A stretch of 64,000 bases of DNA from CBDCFL01 sp965216135 (GCA_965216135.1 CBDCFL010000024.1:124001-188000); one strand, 5' to 3'. Counted from the stretch's first letter, positions 53,824 to 63,489 are shown. The notes: generated from the letters alone by a model not told the origin. Numbers and translations: made by a program.

Positions 53824-55083
53824 ATGACCGCCCTGAAACGCTCCTGGGTCACCAGCGCCAACAGCGCCGACACCGATTTTCCGCTCAACAACCTGCCCTA
53901 TGGCGTGTTTTCGGTGGGCGACGGCGAAGCCCGATGCGGCGTAGCCATCGGCGATATGATATTGGACGTGACCGCCGCCGAAGAGGCAGGGCATATCATC
54001 ATCGACGACATTCCTGTCTTCGACTTGCCGTTCTGGAACGAGCTGATGGAGCTTGGCCCCGATGTTTGGGCCAAATTTCGCGCCAAACTGACCGCGGCTT
54101 TGGCGCAGGGATCGCCCAAACAGGCGGCATTAGAGCCGCTTTTAGTCGCCCAGGCGGAGGCGCAAATGCACTTGCCACTCATGGTCAGCGAATACACCGA
54201 TTTCTATGCCTGTCGACATCACGCCACAAATGTCGGCACCATGTTCCGCGGTGCGGAAAACGCGCTGCCGCCCAACTGGCTGCATATCCCCATCGGCTAT
54301 AACGGGCGCGCTTCGTCAGTTGTCGTCTCCGGCACGCCGGTTCGCCGCCCCTGGGGCCAGCTGAAAGGCTTGGGCGATGACGCCCCCCGCTTTGCGCCCT
54401 CGGCGCGGTTCGATATCGAGCTGGAGATGGGTGCCATCGTTGGCCAACCCTCTGACGGGCCAGTGACTGTCGCCGAAGCCGACGACATGATATTCGGCTA
54501 CGTCCTGCTGAACGACTGGTCGGCCCGCGACATTCAGGCTTGGGAATACCAGCCGCTGGGACCATTTCAGGCCAAGACGACCGCGACAACAATCTCGCCC
54601 TGGATCGTGACCAAAGCCGCCCTGGAACCGTTTCGAACCTCGACGCCGGAACGCGATAAGCAACTCTTGCCCTACCTCGCCGAGCCCGGCCCAATGCTCT
54701 ATGATATCGCGCTGTCGGTGACGATGGCCCCGATGGGCAAACCGGCCACCACCATTGCCCAGACGAATTATGCCGAGATGTACTATTCTGCAGCCCAGCA
54801 GCTGGCGCATCACACCACGTCCGGCTGCCCGATGAACGTGGGCGACCTGCTCGGATCAGGCACTATTTCCGGCCCAAACAAGCCCGAACGCGGATCGCTG
54901 CTGGAGCTCAGCTGGGGCGGCAAGGAGCCGTTCACGCTCGACACTGGCGAGGCCCGCTCTTTCATTGAGGACGGCGACACCATGACGCTGAATGGCGCGG
55001 CCATAAGCGACGGCCTTCGCATCGGCTTTGGCGAATGCACCGGCACACTTCTGCCCGCCCTGAAAGACCCTTTCGCAAGATGA
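53824..55083 (+). CDS. fahA: Fumarylacetoacetase
   Basis: A 419-residue hydrolase splitting fumarylacetoacetate to fumarate and acetoacetate. The metal-binding and catalytic parts are SEYTDFYACRHHATNVGTMF, LDIELEMG-type FDIELEMGAIVG and LLNDWSARDIQAWEYQPLGP. ATG at 53824 follows the maiA stop by 7 nt. It overlaps the next small gene by 4 nt. Confidence 0.95.
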   Translation: MTALKRSWVTSANSADTDFPLNNLPYGVFSVGDGEARCGVAIGDMILDVTAAEEAGHIIIDDIPVFDLPFWNELMELGPDVWAKFRAKLTAALAQGSPKQAALEPLLVAQAEAQMHLPLMVSEYTDFYACRHHATNVGTMFRGAENALPPNWLHIPIGYNGRASSVVVSGTPVRRPWGQLKGLGDDAPRFAPSARFDIELEMGAIVGQPSDGPVTVAEADDMIFGYVLLNDWSARDIQAWEYQPLGPFQAKTTATTISPWIVTKAALEPFRTSTPERDKQLLPYLAEPGPMLYDIALSVTMAPMGKPATTIAQTNYAEMYYSAAQQLAHHTTSGCPMNVGDLLGSGTISGPNKPERGSLLELSWGGKEPFTLDTGEARSFIEDGDTMTLNGAAISDGLRIGFGECTGTLLPALKDPFAR

Positions 55084-55430
55084 CTCTGCGTCTCGACCAT
55101 ATCCAGCTGGCCATGCCCGTGGGGCAAGAGGATGCCGCGCGTGCGTTTTGGACTGGGGCTATCGGGCTCGAAGAGATTGAAAAACCCGCCACCCTTCGCG
55201 ATCGCGGCGGCTGTTGGTTCCGGCTCGGCACTCACCAGTTACACCTCGGCGTGCAGGCCGATTTCGTCCCTGCCCAAAAAGCGCACCCCGCCTTTGTGAG
55301 CGGCGAGATCGACGGCCTCGCGGCAAGCCTGGTCGGCGTAACCTGGGACAACTCTATCCCCGGCCGAAAACGCATTTTTGTCGCCGACCCGTTTGGAAAC
55401 CGCCTCGAATTCATTGAAGACAGCCCCTAG
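55080..55430 (+). CDS. VOC-family protein in the homogentisate operon
   Basis: A 116-residue glyoxalase-fold protein (LRLDHIQLAMPVGQEDAARA ... FVADPFGNRLEFIED) with His and Glu in the usual metal positions. Its role in the pathway is unknown. The ATG overlaps the fahA stop by 4 nt. Confidence 0.8.
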   Translation: MTLRLDHIQLAMPVGQEDAARAFWTGAIGLEEIEKPATLRDRGGCWFRLGTHQLHLGVQADFVPAQKAHPAFVSGEIDGLAASLVGVTWDNSIPGRKRIFVADPFGNRLEFIEDSP

Positions 55431-55507
55431 GTTTCTTCTTTTTCAAAATACTTCCGCCGGAGGCATCCCAGCGTTCCGGCAGGCGCGAACAAAGAGGACT
55501 ATGAACC

Positions 55508-56458
55508 ATGGCCAAAGCCTTCGCCTCGCAAGGCGACATCAGCGAAAAAAAAGTCAGCTTCACCGAAGTGGGCGAGGGTCTTTTTGCCTTCACGGCCCAG
55601 GGCGATCCCAATTCCGGCGTCATCATCGGCGATGATTCTGTCATGATCGTCGAGGCGCAGGCCACCCCGCGTCTGGCCAACAAAGTCATCGAAAAAGTCC
55701 GAGAGGTCACCGACAAACCGATCAGCCACGTCGTGCTGACCCATTACCACGCCGTGCGCGTGCTGGGCGCATCGGCTTTCGGCGCTGATCAGATCATCAT
55801 GGGCGATGCCGCTCGCGCGATGGTGGTTGAACGCGGTCAGGAAGACTGGGACAGCGAGTTTCAGCGTTTTCCGCGCCTGTTTGAAGGACACGAGAGCATC
55901 CCCGGCCTGACCTACCCGACCACCACATTCAGCGAAGACATGACGGTTTATCTCGGCAACCGCCGCATCGACCTGATGCACCTCGGCCGCGCCCACACGG
56001 CTGGCGACATCGTCGTCCATGTGCCCGACCAGAACGTGATGTTCACCGGCGACATCGTCGAATACCATTCAGCATGTTATTGCGGCGACGGGCATTTCGG
56101 CGACTGGGGCGACACGCTCGACAATATTGCCGCCTTCGACGTCGATGCCATCGCGCCAGGTCGCGGCGATGCTCTGGTGGGCAAGGACCTGGTCGAGGCG
56201 GCAATTGAAATCACCCGTGAATTTGTTGCCGACACCTATGAACCCGCCGCCAAGGTCGCGGCACGCGGCGGCAATTTGAAACAAGCATGGGACGCCGTGC
56301 GCGATTTATGTGACCCTAAATATGCCGATTTCGCGATTTATGAGCATTGCCTACCCTTCAACGTCGCCCGCGCCTATGACGAAGCGCGCGGCATCGACAC
56401 GCCCCGCATCTGGACTGCTCAGCGCGATCTGGACATGTGGGAAGCGCTGCAAAGCTGA
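55508..56458 (+). CDS. MBL-fold metallo-hydrolase
   Basis: A 316-residue metallo-beta-lactamase-fold protein. The first metal motif reads VVLTHYHAVRVLGA, so the Asp and second His of HxHxDH are replaced. HLGRAHTAGDIVV and MFTGDIVEYHSACYCGD are present. The altered motif suggests a different metal set or reaction. It lies between the fahA operon and the DinB and FAD genes, so a role in aromatic breakdown is likely but undefined. Its stop overlaps the next ATG by one base. Confidence 0.78.
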   Translation: MAKAFASQGDISEKKVSFTEVGEGLFAFTAQGDPNSGVIIGDDSVMIVEAQATPRLANKVIEKVREVTDKPISHVVLTHYHAVRVLGASAFGADQIIMGDAARAMVVERGQEDWDSEFQRFPRLFEGHESIPGLTYPTTTFSEDMTVYLGNRRIDLMHLGRAHTAGDIVVHVPDQNVMFTGDIVEYHSACYCGDGHFGDWGDTLDNIAAFDVDAIAPGRGDALVGKDLVEAAIEITREFVADTYEPAAKVAARGGNLKQAWDAVRDLCDPKYADFAIYEHCLPFNVARAYDEARGIDTPRIWTAQRDLDMWEALQS

Positions 56459-56979
56459 TGTTACCGCGCAATCCATATCAAGCCATGGCGCTCAACAACG
56501 CCTGGGCTAATGCCACGCTTTATGCTGCAACAACGGCCTTGGACGCCGCCGCCCTTGCTGCCGCGAGGCCTGGATTCTTTCCGTCGCTGTCGCTGACACT
56601 CAATCACATATATGTGGTCGATCTTTACTACTTTGACGCTCTGGAAGCGGGCGGATTGGGCCGGTCCATCTTTGACCGAGCTAAGGTCGCAAACGCTAGC
56701 CAGTTGGCAAAGTCACAAGCTGCTGCTGATCAACGACTGATCGCTTTTTGCACAGATATCGATCCGGCCATGCTTGCCAATATCTGCTACACAGAGCGGC
56801 ATCACGGCATGACACCGGAACGAACCGATGCCGTTTTGCTGCACCTTTTTCAGCATCAAATCCACCACCGGGGCCAGGCGCATGTCCAACTACAAGACGC
56901 CGGCGTCGCACCGCCGCAACTTGACGATTTTTTCCTCGAATATGGGCGCATCCCAACAGCGCAGGCGATGCTAGTGTGA
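56458..56979 (+). CDS. DinB-family protein
   Basis: A 173-residue four-helix-bundle protein of the DinB/YfiT-like superfamily. The three His ligands are in LSLTLNHIYVVDLYYF and LHLFQHQIHHRGQAHVQL. Members often act as metal-dependent, thiol-linked enzymes. Tight packing with the MBL and FAD genes suggests a shared pathway; it may handle a glutathione or mycothiol-like adduct (speculative). Confidence 0.8.
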   Translation: MLPRNPYQAMALNNAWANATLYAATTALDAAALAAARPGFFPSLSLTLNHIYVVDLYYFDALEAGGLGRSIFDRAKVANASQLAKSQAAADQRLIAFCTDIDPAMLANICYTERHHGMTPERTDAVLLHLFQHQIHHRGQAHVQLQDAGVAPPQLDDFFLEYGRIPTAQAMLV

Positions 56980-58586
56980 CAAAAATCTTCGAAACCCCGC
57001 TTTACCGCTACCAACGCAGCCCCGATCAGGGCGCCAAAACATGCCCGCGCCACCCGGTCATTGTCGTCGGCGCGGGTCCGGTCGGGCTGGCCGCCGCGAT
57101 TGATCTGGCCCAACAGGACGTGCCGGTTGTCGTGCTTGATGATAACGACAAGGTCTCTTTCGGCAGCCGTGCGATTTGTTTTTCCAAGCGGACACTTGAG
57201 ATCGCAGACCGTCTGGGCTGTGGCGATGCGATGGTCGAAAAAGGCGTGGTCTGGAATGTCGGCAAGGTCTTCTTTGACGAACGCAAGACCTTTGAATTCA
57301 ACCTGCTGCCGGAAGCGGGCCACCGACGTCCGGCATTCATCAATCTGCAGCAATATTACTTTGAGAAATTTCTCGTCGACCGCGCGCACCAGCTGCGCGA
57401 CCAGGGAAAACCCATCGACATCCGCGGTCGCAACAAAGTCGCAGCGCTCGCTGATCACAAAAGTTTCGTGCGTCTGGAAGTGGACACGCCCGAAGGCCCC
57501 TATAACCTCGAAGCCGACTGGCTGATCGCCTGTGACGGCGCCGGATCGCCCTGCCGCCGGATGATGGGTCTCGATTTCGTCGGCCGGGTGTTTGAGGACA
57601 ACTTTCTGATCGCCGATGTGGTGATGGAGGCGGATTTCCCGACCGAGCGCTGGTTCTGGTTCGATCCGCCGTTCAATCGCGGCCAGTCGGCGCTGTTGCA
57701 CAAACAGCCCGACAACATCTGGCGCATCGACATGCAACTGGGCTGGGACATCGATAAGGAAGAAGAAAAAAAGCCCGAAAACGTCATTCCCCGGCTCAAG
57801 GCCATGCTGGGCGAGGATGCGAAGTTCGAGCTTGAATGGGTGTCGATCTACACTTTCCAATGCCGCCGGATGGAAAAATTTCGCCACGGACGGGTGATCT
57901 TTGCCGGTGATGCGGCGCATCAGGTCAGCCCGTTCGGCGCGCGCGGCGCAAATTCCGGCCTGCAGGATACCGACAATCTCGTCTGGAAGCTGAAACTGGT
58001 CATCGAAGGGGTGGCCGAAGAGGCATTGCTCGACAGCTACGACAGCGAACGCGTTCATGGCGCCAATGAGAATATTCTCAACTCATCGCGCTCCACCGAT
58101 TTCATCACGCCGAAATCTGACATCAGCAGGGTGTTTCGCGACGCCGTGCTTGAGCTTGCCGAAGCCCATGAATTTGCCCGGCCCTTGGTCAATTCGGGCC
58201 GCCTGTCGGTGCCCTGCACGTATGATGGCTCGCCACTGATTTCCGCTGACGCGCTCGATGGCCCGGCCAGGACGCGACCCGGCGCTGCCTGCCCGGATCT
58301 GGAAACCGAAGATGGCTTTCTGCTGGACCGGCTGGGCAGGGGTTTTACGCTTTTGACGATCAATGCAGAGGCCCCCCGTGACGTGTCCGAAGCCGGCCTA
58401 AAGGCTGTGCGCCTGGCGCTGTCGACCGCAGCTGATAAATCCGGTGCCCTGGCCGAGCGCTATCTGGGCGGCGCGCCAGGCGCGGTCTATTTGATCCGCC
58501 CGGACCGGCACATCGCGGCGCGGTGGGCAAACTACCACGATCTGCAGTTCCGCACCGCCTTGCGCCGCACGACTGGTAAGGAGTGA
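56976..58586 (+). CDS. FAD-dependent aromatic hydroxylase
   Basis: A 536-residue flavoprotein of the PHBH/MhpA class. FAD-binding VIVVGAGPVGLAAAIDLAQQ is at residues ~28-47, ACDGAGSPCRRMMGL carries the DG motif, and GRVIFAGDAAHQVSPFGARG the GD motif. In this cluster a plausible reaction is hydroxylation of a hydroxyphenylacetate to homogentisate, which would feed hmgA (inference from context). The start is GTG at 56976, overlapping the DinB stop by 4 nt. Confidence 0.85.
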   Translation: MTKIFETPLYRYQRSPDQGAKTCPRHPVIVVGAGPVGLAAAIDLAQQDVPVVVLDDNDKVSFGSRAICFSKRTLEIADRLGCGDAMVEKGVVWNVGKVFFDERKTFEFNLLPEAGHRRPAFINLQQYYFEKFLVDRAHQLRDQGKPIDIRGRNKVAALADHKSFVRLEVDTPEGPYNLEADWLIACDGAGSPCRRMMGLDFVGRVFEDNFLIADVVMEADFPTERWFWFDPPFNRGQSALLHKQPDNIWRIDMQLGWDIDKEEEKKPENVIPRLKAMLGEDAKFELEWVSIYTFQCRRMEKFRHGRVIFAGDAAHQVSPFGARGANSGLQDTDNLVWKLKLVIEGVAEEALLDSYDSERVHGANENILNSSRSTDFITPKSDISRVFRDAVLELAEAHEFARPLVNSGRLSVPCTYDGSPLISADALDGPARTRPGAACPDLETEDGFLLDRLGRGFTLLTINAEAPRDVSEAGLKAVRLALSTAADKSGALAERYLGGAPGAVYLIRPDRHIAARWANYHDLQFRTALRRTTGKE

Positions 58587-58591
58587 TGCCA

Positions 58592-58783
58592 ATGTCCACA
58601 TTGACTACCGTGGCAAATCTGGACCAGCCGGATGAATTTTATGCTGACCTGCTCGCCGCACATGAGGGCCTGAGCAAGGATGAAAGCGACGGGCTGAATG
58701 CCCGGCTGATTTTGCTGCTAGCCAATCATATTGGTGATCGCGTCGTGCTGGGCGAAGCGCTTTCGCTGGCCAAACCCGGCTAA
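58592..58783 (+). CDS. DUF2783 small protein
   Basis: A 63-residue protein (MSTLTTVANLDQPDEFYADL ... LNARLILLLANHIGDRVVL) of the DUF2783 family, commonly found after FAD hydroxylases of this kind. ATG at 58592 has AAGGAG 8 nt upstream; the closer ATG at 58586 is too near that site. Function unknown; it may assist the hydroxylase. Confidence 0.8.
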   Translation: MSTLTTVANLDQPDEFYADLLAAHEGLSKDESDGLNARLILLLANHIGDRVVLGEALSLAKPG

Positions 58784-59202
58784 AATCTGACATTGTCGCG
58801 CCCAGAAAAACGCGAGCACTGCGCGGTCAATTTGGCATCATGAACGGCGTCGGCGTCCGATCACCGTCCGGCTGATCTGAATGTTCGCTATATCCGCGAT
58901 TTGAGCGCGCTTAGCCGCGCCGCGCCAGTGGCAGCACAAAGTTTGCAGGGGCGCGATGGGTATGTTCGGGAAAGGGGCACTGAAATCGGCGCAGCAATTT
59001 TGCATAGGAATAGCCAAGTTCGCTGCCTTTGCACAGGCGCTGCCCGGCCATTCTGTGCAGAGCCAAGCCACCGCCTGCGGCGCGCAACTGAAAGCATTTC
59101 TTGACCAACCGGCGCTGCAGATCGCCCCAGTCGCGAGAATAGGCGAAATCATCGACGAGGAGCGCCCGTAAGGGAGCGACGTGCCGCTCATCGGCCCTTA
59201 TA

Positions 59203-60362
59203 CCACCGAGCGGAATGCCTGACTCACGTTGGGGATTCCCAAGCGGTCCGATCTCTGACTCAATGTGGTGAACCAATGAGGTTCGCCATGGCAGCGCCTA
59301 TCGACTTACGGAACGATTTTGACAGCGTCTCACTGCGGCGCCTCGCGAAGAGGACCAGGGACGCGACCCAGAGCCGTCGTCTGCTGGCGTTGGCCGAGGT
59401 CTACAATGGTGGCAGCAGGACGGATGCGTCGCGGATCGGCGGCGTCGGTCTGCAGATCATTCGCGACTGGGTGCTGCGCTTCAACGCCCGCGGACCGGAC
59501 GGGCTGGTCGATGGGAAGTCACCGGGCGCACCCTCGAAGCTCAACGCCGATCACCGCCGCGCACTGGCGGAGGTTGTTGAGGCCGGCCCGGTCCTGGCGG
59601 TGGACGGCGTCGTGCGCTGGCGGCGCAAGGACCTGGCGCGGTGGCTCTTGGAGACGTTCGCCATCTCGCTCGACGAGACCACGGTCGGGCGCGAGTTGAA
59701 GGCGCTCGGCTTCGCCAAGATCTCGGCGCGGCCGCGCCACTACGCGCAAAACGAGCTGGCCGTCGAGGCTTTTAAAAAAAACTTCCCCGCGAACTGGCGA
59801 AGATCCGGGCGAGGCTCCCGAAAGGCGTCGAGATAGAGCTGTGGTGGCAAGATGAAGCCCGCATCGGCCAGAAGAATAAGCTCACACGCCGATGGGCCAG
59901 ACGTGGCACGCGCCCGCGGGCGCCCCGCGACCAGCGCACCGAATGGGCCTATATCTTCGGCGCGATCTGTCCCGCGAAGGGGAAAGGCGCCGGGCTGGTC
60001 ATGCCCTGGTGCGACACCGACGCCATGGCGGCGCACCTCATCGAGATCAGTGCCGCCGTCGATCCCGGCGCCCATGCGGTGCTGATCGTCGATCAGGCCG
60101 GTTGGCACTTGACGCCCAAGCTGGCGATCCCCGACAACATCACCGTCCTGGCGCTGCCGCCACGATCGCCCGAGTTGAACCCGGTGGAGAATGTCTGGCA
60201 ATTCATGCGCGACAACTGGTTGTCGAACCGGATCTTCAAATCCTACGAAGACATCGTCGCGCTGTGCTGCCAAGCCTGGAACAACCTCATCGACCAACCA
60301 TGGAAGATCATGTCCCTCGGCATGCGCAAATGGGCGCATGGGTTCTGATCAATGACCGTTGG
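59203..60362 (+). mobile_element. IS630-family element type C, copy 4 (1160 bp)
   Basis: Same ends as the other type C copies, with TA at 59201-59202 and 60363-60364. It shares the 1-nt deletion of copy 3 and a substitution (AATGGTGG for GATGGTGG), so these two are sister copies. Confidence 0.92.
59276..60348 (+). CDS. IS630 type C transposase in two frames (copy 4)
   Basis: The first frame ends at 59836 soon after the A8 slippery run and the catalytic remainder continues in the -1 frame to 60348. The change is identical to that in copy 3. Functional only if ribosomes or RNA polymerase slip at the A run. Confidence 0.65.
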
Positions 60363-60542
60363 TATTACGGGCCTCTTCGCTCTGGCCCTGCGGCGCAAAT
60401 CCCGCTCGATCGCGTCACGGACGATCTGACCGACCGAGACATCCTCGTCAGCCGCAATCATGCCAAGCGCCATCAGAGTTTCCGCGGACAGTCCAACGAC
60501 TACTTTCTCCATGAACACAAGGCTAGGCAATCTAGCAACCGG

Positions 60543-61721
60543 TTAAAGCCCGGTCTCCGCCGCAATTTCCGCGCGCGATTTTCCCGCCCGTTCGGTCGCG
60601 GTTCTAAGCTGCCCGCAGGCTGCCATGATGTCCTCGCCTCGCGGCGTGCGGATCGGGCTGGCATAACCGGCGTTGTGCACAATATCGGCGAAGGCCACGA
60701 TCCGGCTCCGGTCTGAGCGTGTGTAAGGCGCACCGGGCCACTCGTTGAACGGGATCAGGTTTATCTTCGCCGGAATGCCCGCGATCAGCTTGACCAGGCG
60801 ACGTGCATCCGCATCGTTGTCATTGATGCCTTTCAGCATGACATATTCAAGAGTAATGCGCTCGGAATTGGACAGCCGCGGATATTCGCGCAGCGCCGTC
60901 AGCAACGTCTGGATATTCCAGCGCCGGTTGATCGGCACCAGCTTGTTGCGCAGATCATCGGTCGTTGCATGAAAACTTACCGCCATCAGGCAACCGATTT
61001 CTGTGGCGGTGCGTGCTATCTCGGGCACAACACCAGAGGTCGACAGCGTGATCCGCCGCCGCGACAGCGAAATCCCCTCACCATCCATCGCGATCCGCAT
61101 CGCATCGCGAACGTTGTCGAAGTTGTAAAGCGGCTCACCCATGCCCATCAGCACGATATTTGAAATCAGGCGGCTTTCGTTTTTCGGCGCGCCCCCGGGT
61201 TCGGGCCATTCGCCAAGGTCGTCGCGCGCTTTCATGATCTGACCAACGATCTCGCCAGCGCTCAGATTTCGCACCAGTTTTTGCGTGCCCGTGTGGCAAA
61301 ATGGACAGGTCAGTGTGCAACCAACCTGGGACGAGATGCACAATGTGCCGCGATCTTTGTCCGGGATATAAACCGTTTCAATCTCATGCCCGCCAGAAAT
61401 GCGCATCAGATATTTGCGGGTGCCATCGGTGCTGACCTGGCGCGAAACAATGTCCGGCGTTTGGATGTTGAATTGCTCTGCCAGTTCGCCGCGATAGATT
61501 TTCGCCAGATTGCTCATCGCGCCAAAATCGCGGATGCCTTTGTGGTAAATCCACTGCCAGATCTGCGTAACCCGCATATTCGCCTGATTTTCCGGCGTGC
61601 CCGCGGCGATCAGAGCCGCACGCAACCCGTCGCGGGTTAGCCCGACAAGGTTCTGCTTGCCCTGCGGCTTGCCCCGCGGGATGGTCACGACATCCGGTGT
61701 TATTGGCGCAGATGCGGTCAT
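60543..61721 (-). CDS. rlmN: Dual-specificity RNA methyltransferase RlmN
   Basis: A 392-residue radical-SAM enzyme methylating A2503 of 23S rRNA and A37 of some tRNAs. The radical-SAM cysteines are in GCTLTCPFCHTGTQKLVRNL. LMGMGEPLYNFDNV, LSTSGVVPEIARTA and the late Cys in EDIMAACGQLRTA, which forms the methyl-transfer intermediate, are also present. It appears intact and ends 30 nt before the RHH-type gene. Confidence 0.96.
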   Translation of the reverse strand: MTASAPITPDVVTIPRGKPQGKQNLVGLTRDGLRAALIAAGTPENQANMRVTQIWQWIYHKGIRDFGAMSNLAKIYRGELAEQFNIQTPDIVSRQVSTDGTRKYLMRISGGHEIETVYIPDKDRGTLCISSQVGCTLTCPFCHTGTQKLVRNLSAGEIVGQIMKARDDLGEWPEPGGAPKNESRLISNIVLMGMGEPLYNFDNVRDAMRIAMDGEGISLSRRRITLSTSGVVPEIARTATEIGCLMAVSFHATTDDLRNKLVPINRRWNIQTLLTALREYPRLSNSERITLEYVMLKGINDNDADARRLVKLIAGIPAKINLIPFNEWPGAPYTRSDRSRIVAFADIVHNAGYASPIRTPRGEDIMAACGQLRTATERAGKSRAEIAAETGL

Positions 61722-61778
61722 TCTGCAAAGGCCCCGTTTGGATCAGGGGCCGATTTTACAGTATCGCGAACGCGCGCG

Positions 61779-62327
61779 CTAGCCCGTGCAGCGTTTCTTG
61801 GCCTCATCTGCCGCGGCGGTGAAACCAAGCAACGAGAACGTGTCTTTGGTGGTGGTCCCGCGCGCCGAGCGCGCCGAAATCACCGCATCCGAACCGCGTT
61901 TCATCGCCGCGATCATCTTGGCATCGTCTTCTGAATTCGGTGCCCAGGCCATTTCCGGGTTAGCGTTGGCATCTGTGTTCATAGCAAACTTCGTCTCGCC
62001 GACCTCAACCGTCACTTGGCTACCCGGCGCAAACGGATAGCCGCCGGTAAACGATACCTGGCCGTCAACGCCGCCGCTGGGGATATAGCTGACAAACAAC
62101 AATATCTCGCCGCGGCGTACCGCCACGACACGCCCGTCGCGGGTGTTGACGCTTTCCTTGAACGTGCTGACCGCCCAGCATGAGGTTGGATCGGACTCAA
62201 CGAACACGCTCCAATCCGTTTCGGCCGCAACCCGGTTGGTCGAAGTTTCCTGCGCAACCGCTGCGCCCAAAGTTCCCATTAGTGAAAATGCGGCCAGGCC
62301 GCCCGTGATCTTGCCTGTCATGGCCAT
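61779..62327 (-). CDS. Invasion-associated locus B (IalB) family protein
   Basis: A 182-residue exported protein. The N-terminus (MAMTGKITGGLAAFSLMGTL ... AAVAQE) is a signal peptide. DWSVFVESDPTSCWAVSTFK with its Cys, SYIPSGGVDGQVSFTGGYPF and the Cys near the end (KKRCTG) match the IalB family. AGGAGG lies 4 nt before ATG at 62327; the ATG two codons later is an alternative. Widespread in Rhodobacteraceae and not evidence of invasiveness. Confidence 0.82.
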   Translation of the reverse strand: MAMTGKITGGLAAFSLMGTLGAAVAQETSTNRVAAETDWSVFVESDPTSCWAVSTFKESVNTRDGRVVAVRRGEILLFVSYIPSGGVDGQVSFTGGYPFAPGSQVTVEVGETKFAMNTDANANPEMAWAPNSEDDAKMIAAMKRGSDAVISARSARGTTTKDTFSLLGFTAAADEAKKRCTG

Positions 62328-62482
62328 GCAGCCTCCTGCTTTTTGCCTTAATTTAACCGCGACGGTCGGACCGGTCGCGGTATCTCGTTTCTGCCTCGAC
62401 AGCTGTAATCTAACGTGAGAAGGCGAGGTTGTGAAAGGCCCGTCGGCAAAAAATTGCGCCCGGGCAGGCAAAGGGCGGATGA

Positions 62483-63481
62483 ATGGCCGAGCCGGTAGCA
62501 ATGGTTGAGGTCTGGCGCGGCGATTTCATCGAAGCCGTGCACTTTGGCCACGCGGTCGTTTGTGATACATCCGGGCAGATCGTCGCGGCCTGGGGCGATC
62601 CTGACAAGCTGATTTTGCCAAGATCCGCTGTCAAAATGATCCAGGCCCTGCCGCTGGTCGAAAGCGGCGCAGCCGATCAGGCCGGTCTGAGCGACGCGCA
62701 TTTGGCGTTGGCCTGTGCCAGCCATATCGCCGCGCCGGTTCATACGGACATGGTGACGGTGTGGCTTGACCAACTGGGGTTGGGCGACGACGATCTTGCC
62801 TGCGGGCCGCAGATGCCACGAGACCGCGATGTGCGCGATGCCTTGTTCAAGGCAGGCAACCCGGTTTGCCGCATCCATAATAACTGCTCGGACAAACATA
62901 CCGGGATGCTGACCCTGGGCCGGCATCTGCGCGCCGATATGGATTACGTGCGGCCCGATCATCCCGTCCAGCTGGCAATTCGAGAGGCGTTCGAGGATGT
63001 CACCGGCGCGCCCAGTCCGGGCTTTGCGATCGACGGCTGCTCGGCACCGAATTTCGCCGCCACGCTCACCGGTCTGGCCCGCGCGATGGCATTTTTTGCA
63101 GGTGCCCGCGAAAATGGCGGCAGACGTGAACAGGCGGCCATTCGTCTGCACCGGGCGATGACTGCGCATCCGCATATGGTCAATGGCGAGGGGCAATCCT
63201 GCACCGAACTGATGCGCGCCGCGGGCGGCAAGGTGGCGGTCAAAGGCGGCGCCGAAGGCTCTTACGCCGCGATCCTGCCCGAGGCGGGCCTGGGCGTCGT
63301 TCTGAAAATCGCCGATGGCGCAAGGCGCGCGCAACAGGCGGCGATGGCAGCACTTCTGGTCCATCTCGGTGCGATTGACCAAGACCATCCCGCCGCAATC
63401 CGCTGGGCGACACCGGTTCAGAAAGACTTTGCCGGGCAAGATGTCGGCCGCCTGCGCCCGGCACCTGGATTTCCGGCCTGA
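62483..63481 (+). CDS. Asparaginase (AnsA-type)
   Basis: A 332-residue protein of the thermolabile L-asparaginase II family (as in Rhizobium). GHAVVCDTSGQIVAAWGDPD, PRSAVKMIQALPLVESGAAD, HNNCSDKHTGMLTLGRHL and DGCSAPNFAATLTGLARAM are its conserved blocks. It should hydrolyse L-asparagine to aspartate and ammonia. It is divergent from the IalB gene. Confidence 0.88.
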   Translation: MAEPVAMVEVWRGDFIEAVHFGHAVVCDTSGQIVAAWGDPDKLILPRSAVKMIQALPLVESGAADQAGLSDAHLALACASHIAAPVHTDMVTVWLDQLGLGDDDLACGPQMPRDRDVRDALFKAGNPVCRIHNNCSDKHTGMLTLGRHLRADMDYVRPDHPVQLAIREAFEDVTGAPSPGFAIDGCSAPNFAATLTGLARAMAFFAGARENGGRREQAAIRLHRAMTAHPHMVNGEGQSCTELMRAAGGKVAVKGGAEGSYAAILPEAGLGVVLKIADGARRAQQAAMAALLVHLGAIDQDHPAAIRWATPVQKDFAGQDVGRLRPAPGFPA

Positions 63482-63489
63482 CAGGCGCG

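Larger units (their letters stand above)
58911..60512 (-). pseudogene. RHH-like plus conserved C-terminal domain gene, split by IS630
   Basis: Right of the IS, MEKVVVGLSAETLMALGMIA ... SVGQIVRDAIERDLRRRARA (from 60512) looks like a ribbon-helix-helix DNA-binding start. Left of it, DERHVAPLRALLVDDFAYSR through LCKGSELGYSYAKLLRRFQC to 58911 looks like the rest of a roughly 145-residue protein. Removing the IS and one TA leaves the two parts one base out of frame, with a TAA near the junction. So either the gene was already frameshifted or two genes were present. I cannot name a function. 58784-58910 shows nothing else. Confidence 0.55.

Noticed and set aside
55430..55507. Terminator or operator in the gap before the MBL gene
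   Set aside because: CTTCCGCCGGAGG is only partly symmetrical and no T-run follows, so no call was made.
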